Shown here in pieces: positions 32,110 to 32,127 of a stretch of DNA of 32,127 nucleotides (position 1 is its first letter; the number at the start of each line of letters is the position of its first letter). The notes beneath the pieces are model-generated. The model ran no database searches. It saw only the letters and a list, made by a program, of their open reading frames with translations, and had not been told where the DNA came from. The stretch lies in the NCBI GenBank assembly GCA_025453595.1, contig JALOQB010000028.1, forward strand, positions 1 through 32,127. Direction: 5' to 3'. Origin of the DNA: Polyangiaceae bacterium (GTDB lineage Bacteria; Myxococcota_A; Polyangia; Polyangiales; Polyangiaceae). A program made the translations under genes and the position numbers.

Positions 32110-32127
32110 GCGCGGCCCCCTTGCATC

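Noticed and set aside
1-32127. CRISPR array, tRNA, rRNA, integrase or transposase
   Set aside because: I looked for regularly spaced repeats, cloverleaf-like segments and recombinase motifs and found none; the only tandem repeats have no unique spacers.

Overview
The window is about 32 kb of very GC-rich DNA (roughly 70% G+C by eye) with densely packed genes on both strands. It looks like a chromosomal piece of a myxobacterium-type bacterium (Myxococcota, probably Polyangia). The reasons are two Hanks-type Ser/Thr kinases with extracytoplasmic tails, a PEGA-domain outer-membrane-type protein, a giant Kelch/Cys-rich surface protein with a MYXO-CTERM-like tail (GC-C, hydrophobic stretch, Arg cluster), a second MYXO-CTERM-like tail on a hydrolase, and an OmpA with thrombospondin type 3 calcium repeats. 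I see no rRNA, tRNA, CRISPR array, transposase or phage genes. The assignment is inference from gene style.

Layout. 1-3.8 kb: a truncated large protein of unknown function, a BadF/BcrA-type sugar kinase, a two-CBS-domain protein, and a convergent small beta-barrel-like protein. 4.0-6.8 kb: an OmpA lipoprotein whose reading frame has no stop before its own terminator and runs in frame into a separate gene for a CARF-domain protein of the Csx1/TM1812 type, with no cas genes nearby. 6.8-14.6 kb: a TPR/PEGA protein convergent with a Ser/Thr kinase, then the divergent Kelch/Cys-rich surface protein. 14.6-17.4 kb: a two-gene operon of a zinc-dependent dehydrogenase-like protein and a class II asparagine synthetase. 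17.4-19.8 kb: a lower-GC accessory patch with a Uma2-nuclease remnant and two coupled lipoprotein genes. 19.8-24.4 kb: uvrA, a KaiC-like ATPase and a small acidic protein. 24.4-28.1 kb (minus strand): an outer-membrane-type protein, a voltage-gated-like K+ channel with RCK domain, a serine hydrolase and a DsbA/HCCA-isomerase-like protein. 28.2-32.1 kb: a Ser/Thr kinase with a YD/RHS-like outer domain, a Gly/Ala-rich hydrophobic protein, and two imperfect intergenic direct repeats.

The two most interesting items. (1) The orphan CARF protein (5032-6783) has a CARF sensor half, a HEPN-like segment in which the expected RNxxxH motif reads RADLGR, and a further C-terminal domain; this suggests a cyclic-oligonucleotide sensor acting without local CRISPR machinery. 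(2) A lipoprotein gene (minus strand, 19531-18594) carries two tandem-repeat tracts whose units (7 bp and 19 bp) are not multiples of three. The 7-bp tract lies in the signal-peptide codons and the 19-bp tract near the C-terminus. In this sequence both tracts put the gene out of frame, and removing one copy of each restores a textbook lipoprotein signal and a C-terminus whose stop overlaps the next start as ATGA. This looks like a contingency (phase-variable) locus. A third signal, the 12-mer TATGGANNTTCC, occurs four times in plus-strand coding sequence, far more often than base composition predicts.
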